Assembly (NCBI GenBank): GCA_002966495.1
Contig: CP016490.1
Location: 372,001 to 436,000 of the forward strand
Length of the DNA: 64,000 nucleotides
From: Halomonas sp. GFAJ-1
Lineage (GTDB): Bacteria > Pseudomonadota > Gammaproteobacteria > Pseudomonadales > Halomonadaceae
Reading direction: 5' to 3'
Numbering within the stretch: the stretch's first letter is position 1; each line of letters opens with the position of its first letter. Below are positions 60,834 to 64,000 of this stretch, one piece after another. Below the pieces are notes generated by a model. It made no database searches and was not told where the DNA came from. It saw only the letters and a program-made list of their open reading frames with translations. The translations under genes were made by a program, and so were the position numbers.

Positions 60834-61328
60834 TTAATGCCAAATCACCGTCGCGTTTGTTGGTGGAGTGATTACTTCCTCATTTGATTCAATCTCTTCA
60901 AGGCGAATAAAGATAGGTAGACTTTGTGCTAGCAGTGCTTCAGCACCACTTTCAGTTATTTGTATAACTGCACCGAGAGCCATTACCCATGGCTGGCCTT
61001 CGCGCTCAACGGGAATTAATAAGCAGGACTTCTGCGGACAGCCACTATCTAGAATAGTAGTTGCACTGTGAGAGGCATAATCTTCCCAATGTATGCTTCG
61101 TTCGTTACTAACTAGGGGTGGATCATCCCATGCAAGGCTATTGAAGCGTGTTATTGCTTGAGAAGCGGCTATTTCAGCCCGCATTTGCGCTAGCGTTGCA
61201 GCGCGATAATTACTGGCTAAACGTTCGTCAACCAAAGCCGTCTGCATACTGACCACGCCTATCATCAATGCACTCGCTAATAGTGCCATCACTACCACTA
61301 GCGCAGCGCCCTGCTGTTGGCTCTCCAT
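60834..61328 (-). CDS. pilX: PilX-like minor pilin/assembly protein
   Basis: 164 aa. The N-terminus ESQQQGAALVVVMALLASALMIGVV has the short basic/polar leader, a Gly before the hydrophobic helix, and the QxGxALVV pattern of PilX. The rest is a small globular domain with a Cys pair (CPQKSC). PilX helps start type IV pilus assembly. It is the last of four pilin genes. Its family name rests on the N-terminus and the gene order. Confidence 0.8.
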   Translation of the reverse strand: MESQQQGAALVVVMALLASALMIGVVSMQTALVDERLASNYRAATLAQMRAEIAASQAITRFNSLAWDDPPLVSNERSIHWEDYASHSATTILDSGCPQKSCLLIPVEREGQPWVMALGAVIQITESGAEALLAQSLPIFIRLEEIESNEEVITPPTNATVIWH

Positions 61329-61351
61329 GCCTGAGGCCTCCCTTGATCACC

Positions 61352-61816
61352 CTAATTTAGTATGCTGTTGCGGTGAGTAATATGGAAGTAGATATCACGC
61401 CCTTCCGGCCCCAGGGGTAGAGTCACGACGCTCATTACGCTATTACTCGGCTCAGCAATCCCTAGTGATTGTGTTCTTTCACACTGGCCTCCACCTAATT
61501 TAACAAACGTCACTAGCGGCTCTGCTGCCTGCATATCTTGAACGGTACAGCGGCAAAGGGGCTCGACAGTATCGCACTGCAGGCGAAACAGCGCTTCTTC
61601 ATCATTTTCAATAGCATGATGACTTCTTAAGGTGTCCGCTATCGTAGCAGCGGTATAAATCAGGGCCTCTTGTTGGCGACCCAGCGTATCTATCTGCCTA
61701 AAAACGTGGAAAGTTGATAAGCATAGTTGGCCAGCGCCAAGAATAACCACGCTGCTAATCACCATGGCTACCAGTAACTCTGTTAGCGTAAAACCGCGCT
61801 GCACATCCATGAGCAC
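61352..61816 (-). CDS. pilW: PilW-like minor pilin (short)
   Basis: 154 aa. Prepilin leader MLMDVQRG cleaved before FTLTELLVAMVISSVVILGAGQ, with the Glu at +5 that prepilins need. The C-terminal part (CRCTVQDMQ and FVKLGGGQC) is a small Cys-containing domain. PilW in Pseudomonas is about 270 aa, so this one is unusually short. It sits 6 bp from pilV. Confidence 0.8.
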   Translation of the reverse strand: MLMDVQRGFTLTELLVAMVISSVVILGAGQLCLSTFHVFRQIDTLGRQQEALIYTAATIADTLRSHHAIENDEEALFRLQCDTVEPLCRCTVQDMQAAEPLVTFVKLGGGQCERTQSLGIAEPSNSVMSVVTLPLGPEGRDIYFHITHRNSILN

Positions 61817-61822
61817 GCCACC

Positions 61823-62233
61823 TTACGATTGGGAGGGTAAACTAAAGTTATAAACTAATTCACCAGCATCATCATTCGCCGCCGTTAACAAATAAACGGT
61901 GATAGTAAACTGACACCCAAGGCCAGATAGCTGACTGCGTGATGCATCTGCATGAGTAAGCACCGCCGTTTCTGGATGAGTGAACCAGTGATTTTTCCAG
62001 GCGGACTCTACGGTACTAAGAGGGATATCGCTGCATGCACCGCTACCCGCAAAAGCCGCCCAAATTCTTTCCTGGGCATCAATAGCAGCCACATTAGCCA
62101 ACGCATGCTGATAACCCGAGTGGGCACTTTGTAGCGCTTTAAGCTGCATAGCCGCCACACTGATCAGTCCAACGGAAAGAATCACCAGCGCAACAAGCGA
62201 CTCCACCAGTGAGAAGCCTTGTTGACGACTCAT
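61823..62233 (-). CDS. pilV: PilV-like minor pilin
   Basis: 136 aa. Leader MSRQQG followed by FSLVESLVALVILSVGLISVAAMQLKALQSAHSG, the exact PilV pattern (GFSLxExLVALxILSxGLLGxAxLQ). It is a minor type IV pilin placed in the tip complex. It starts next to the stop of the PilE-like gene (1-bp spacing). Confidence 0.88.
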   Translation of the reverse strand: MSRQQGFSLVESLVALVILSVGLISVAAMQLKALQSAHSGYQHALANVAAIDAQERIWAAFAGSGACSDIPLSTVESAWKNHWFTHPETAVLTHADASRSQLSGLGCQFTITVYLLTAANDDAGELVYNFSLPSQS

Positions 62234-62647
62234 TTACCAACACGCCTCAGGCAAACGCTCACCCAGTGCGTTTAATGTAATATCGCTAGCACAACCATCA
62301 GAGCGTGAAGCGGTAGCGGTAATTAGAAAACCACCGTCATTAACGCTGCCAGAGTCTGCCGAAATCGTGTAATTACCGTCTGGTGAGGTGGGCGTAATAG
62401 TACAGTCTGTATAGGTATATTGGCGCGAGTAGCAACGCTCCAGCTCGGAAGCGGCTTGCAACAAGCCTGCTTTACCATCGGTGCGTAACGAGCTTTCCAC
62501 GTAGCGCATATAGCTTGGATAGCCTATGCCAGCGATGATGCTAATAATCGCAACCGTAATAAGCATTTCAATCAGTGTAAAACCGCGCTGATGATTTTTA
62601 TGATTTTTTCTTTGATGACCAGCGTAACGAATAAAAAGATAGAGCAC
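62234..62647 (-). CDS. pilE: PilE-like minor pilin
   Basis: 137 aa. A longish leader ending HQRG is cleaved before FTLIEMLITVAIISIIAGIGYPSYMRYV; YPSYxxYV and the ELERCYSR motif with later Cys residues are typical of PilE/ComP-type minor pilins. The start appears to be the GTG at 62645-62647. It is the first gene of the pilin cluster (pilE-pilV-pilW-pilX) and lies 62 bp after ispH on the same strand. No pilY1 is seen. Confidence 0.85.
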   Translation of the reverse strand: MLYLFIRYAGHQRKNHKNHQRGFTLIEMLITVAIISIIAGIGYPSYMRYVESSLRTDGKAGLLQAASELERCYSRQYTYTDCTITPTSPDGNYTISADSGSVNDGGFLITATASRSDGCASDITLNALGERLPEACW

Positions 62648-62709
62648 TGAAGTTTTCCTGAATCGGCTAAATCATACTTCGAGTATGTCGTAAACCGATA
62701 CCGTTTGCA

Positions 62710-63690
62710 TCACCCGCTTACAATCACTTGCTCACGCAGCTCTTTAGGCATAGAAAAAGTAATATTTTCCTCACGCCCCTGGAGTTCAACAGGTACCTCT
62801 GCGCCAAGCGTTTGCAGCTTATCAATGACGCCTTTCACCAATACTTCTGGCGCGCTGGCACCCGCTGTTACGCCAATACGGCTAACGCCCTCAAGCCATG
62901 CTGGCTCAATTTGGTCAGCATTATCGATTAAATAGGCAGGCGTGCCCATACGCTCAGAAAGTTCGCGCAGGCGATTGGAGTTGGAGCTATTGGGGCTGCC
63001 AACGACCAAGACCAAGTCGCTATCCGCCGCTAATTCGCGCACTGCATCCTGGCGGTTTTGAGTGGCATAACAGATATCATCTTTGCGCGGCCCCTGAATC
63101 TCTGGGAATTTCTCCCGTAGCGCGTCGATCACTTTAGCAGTGTCGTCCATCGAGAGCGTGGTTTGGGTCACAAACGCCAGCGTAGAAGGGTCGTTGACCC
63201 CTAGCTTCGCCACATCCTGCTCATCTTCAACCAAGTAGATCTGGCCACCGTGGGAGGTATCGTAACGCCCCATGGTACCTTCGACTTCCGGATGGCCTTC
63301 GTGACCAATCAAAATGCACTCCTGTCCACGCTTGGCGTAGCGCAGCACTTCCAAATGCACTTTGGTAACCAACGGGCAGGTCGCATCGAAGACTTTAAGG
63401 CCGCGCTGCTCAGCCTCCTGTTGTACGGCACGAGAAACACCGTGGGCCGAGAAAATCACGATCACGTCATCGGGCACTTCATGGAGTTCTTCGACAAACA
63501 CGGCCCCCCGCTCGCGTAAGGTTTCAACCACAAAGCGGTTATGAACCACCTCGTGGCGCACATAAATGGGCGGGCCAAAGACATCAAGCGCGCGGTTGAC
63601 GATGTCGATCGCACGATCCACGCCAGCGCAAAACCCGCGTGGGTTCGCCAGCTTAATCTGTATTGGCTGAGAGGACTCTGATGACTGCAT
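62710..63690 (-). CDS. ispH: 4-hydroxy-3-methylbut-2-enyl diphosphate reductase
   Basis: 326 aa. It catalyses the last step of the MEP isoprenoid pathway, giving IPP and DMAPP. The three cysteines of the Fe-S cluster are in NPRGFCAGVDRAI, FDATCPLVTKVH and DDICYATQNRQ; the His in VRHEVVHNRFV and the SNSNRL and TAGASAPE motifs are conserved. The frame is open from a TTG 18 nt upstream, but the ATG at 63690, after AAGGCGCTTTT, is the better start. It follows fkpB by 55 bp, the usual gammaproteobacterial order. Confidence 0.96.
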   Translation of the reverse strand: MQSSESSQPIQIKLANPRGFCAGVDRAIDIVNRALDVFGPPIYVRHEVVHNRFVVETLRERGAVFVEELHEVPDDVIVIFSAHGVSRAVQQEAEQRGLKVFDATCPLVTKVHLEVLRYAKRGQECILIGHEGHPEVEGTMGRYDTSHGGQIYLVEDEQDVAKLGVNDPSTLAFVTQTTLSMDDTAKVIDALREKFPEIQGPRKDDICYATQNRQDAVRELAADSDLVLVVGSPNSSNSNRLRELSERMGTPAYLIDNADQIEPAWLEGVSRIGVTAGASAPEVLVKGVIDKLQTLGAEVPVELQGREENITFSMPKELREQVIVSG

Positions 63691-63745
63691 AAAAGCGCCT
63701 TGATGCAACCTGCATCGCCGGTTAAGTGAAAACTCGTTATTACAA

Positions 63746-64000
63746 TCAGTGTTTGGTGATGGGCGTAACGTTTAGCACATCCACTTCAAACGTCAACGTA
63801 CGCCCCGCCAATGGGTGATTAAAATCAACCTCTACTCGGTCACCGTCAATGGTTTTGACCACGCCAGGCAACTCCGTTCCCGCTTTATCGGCAAAGGACA
63901 TCACCATGCCAATCTCTGGCTCTTCATCACCAAAATCAGCACGCTTCAGGGTTTGGATATTTTGCGGATTATGCTGCCCAAAAGAGTGCTCAGGGGTAAT
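63746..64000 (-). CDS. fkpB: FKBP-type peptidyl-prolyl isomerase FkpB (partial)
   Basis: The C-terminal 84 residues are visible: ITPEHSFGQHNPQNIQTLKRADF, GMVMSFADKAG, GVVKTIDGDRVEVDFNHPLAGRTLTFEVDVLNVTPI. The FNHPLAG core belongs to the SlyD/FkpB-type FKBP fold with its IF-domain before it. The N-terminus is outside the window. In gammaproteobacteria fkpB is commonly found just upstream of ispH, as here, which also supports the name over slyD. Confidence 0.92.
   Translation of the reverse strand: MTPEHSFGQHNPQNIQTLKRADFGDEEPEIGMVMSFADKAGTELPGVVKTIDGDRVEVDFNHPLAGRTLTFEVDVLNVTPITKH

Noticed and set aside
1..64000. CRISPR arrays, rRNA genes, complete tRNA genes
   Set aside because: No regularly spaced repeats and no rRNA-like blocks were seen. 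The only tRNA-like sequence is the 37-nt fragment at 15031.

Overview
The window looks like a chromosomal segment of a gammaproteobacterium, most likely Halomonadaceae (Halomonas-like). The case rests on the protein style (FkpB-IspH-minor pilins-TrpS block, NsrR/NnrS/HemN, XdhABC with an AzgA-type permease, very many c-di-GMP proteins) and moderate GC. Genus is inference; no rRNA or complete tRNA is present to confirm it.

Layout. (1) 1-2779: a response regulator with GGDEF-EAL output (runs off the left edge), a free Hpt protein and an OmpR-type regulator. (2) 2780-16440: a mobile-DNA island. It holds two identical 914-bp IS5-family copies in opposite orientation, two large tyrosine-recombinase genes (one split by an in-frame stop), a small ParB-like gene cut by one IS5 copy, an Rpn-type nuclease gene cut by an IS3-family element, remnants of ISAs1, IS30 and IS3 elements, a 37-nt piece of initiator tRNA, and a frameshifted prephenate-dehydratase-like gene. 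(3) 16536-35042: a dense signalling block. On the + strand lie a BdlA-like PAS-PAS-MCP protein, a MHYT hybrid kinase, a REC-HD-GYP protein and an Hpt-REC-REC-GGDEF*-EAL protein (predicted c-di-GMP breakdown). Converging on them from the - strand is a four-gene overlapping operon: a lone REC, an Hpt-REC-REC-GGDEF protein (predicted c-di-GMP synthesis) and two paralogous PAS/GAF kinases. Next to it an RsbQ-like hydrolase gene overlaps a PAS-GGDEF gene. (4) 35551-40573: aldo/keto reductase, YheT-like hydrolase, and an XpaC-TelA pair. (5) 40788-48524: purine catabolism: xdhA-xdhB-xdhC, guanine deaminase and a purine permease, behind a near-perfect RutR-type palindrome. (6) 48571-51078: SulP transporter, a small DSP/BLH-type phosphatase and a decayed metallo-beta-lactamase-fold gene. 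(7) 51564-55224: hemN, nsrR, nnrS and a remnant that looks like flavohemoglobin hmp, a nitric-oxide/anaerobic locus with candidate NsrR and ANR sites. (8) 55565-58151: a GAF-PAS-PAS-GGDEF*-EAL gene with a frameshift in the EAL domain. (9) 58341-64000: an unknown small gene, a BASS-type transporter, trpS, four minor-pilin genes, ispH and a partial fkpB.

The most interesting readings are these. The two convergent phosphorelay modules carry the same Hpt-REC-REC head but opposite predicted c-di-GMP outputs. A RsbQ-like hydrolase is coupled to a PAS-GGDEF enzyme. A two-recombinase island has one partner without the usual nucleophilic tyrosine and split by a nonsense codon. Several IS insertions can be undone on paper to restore the original reading frames exactly.
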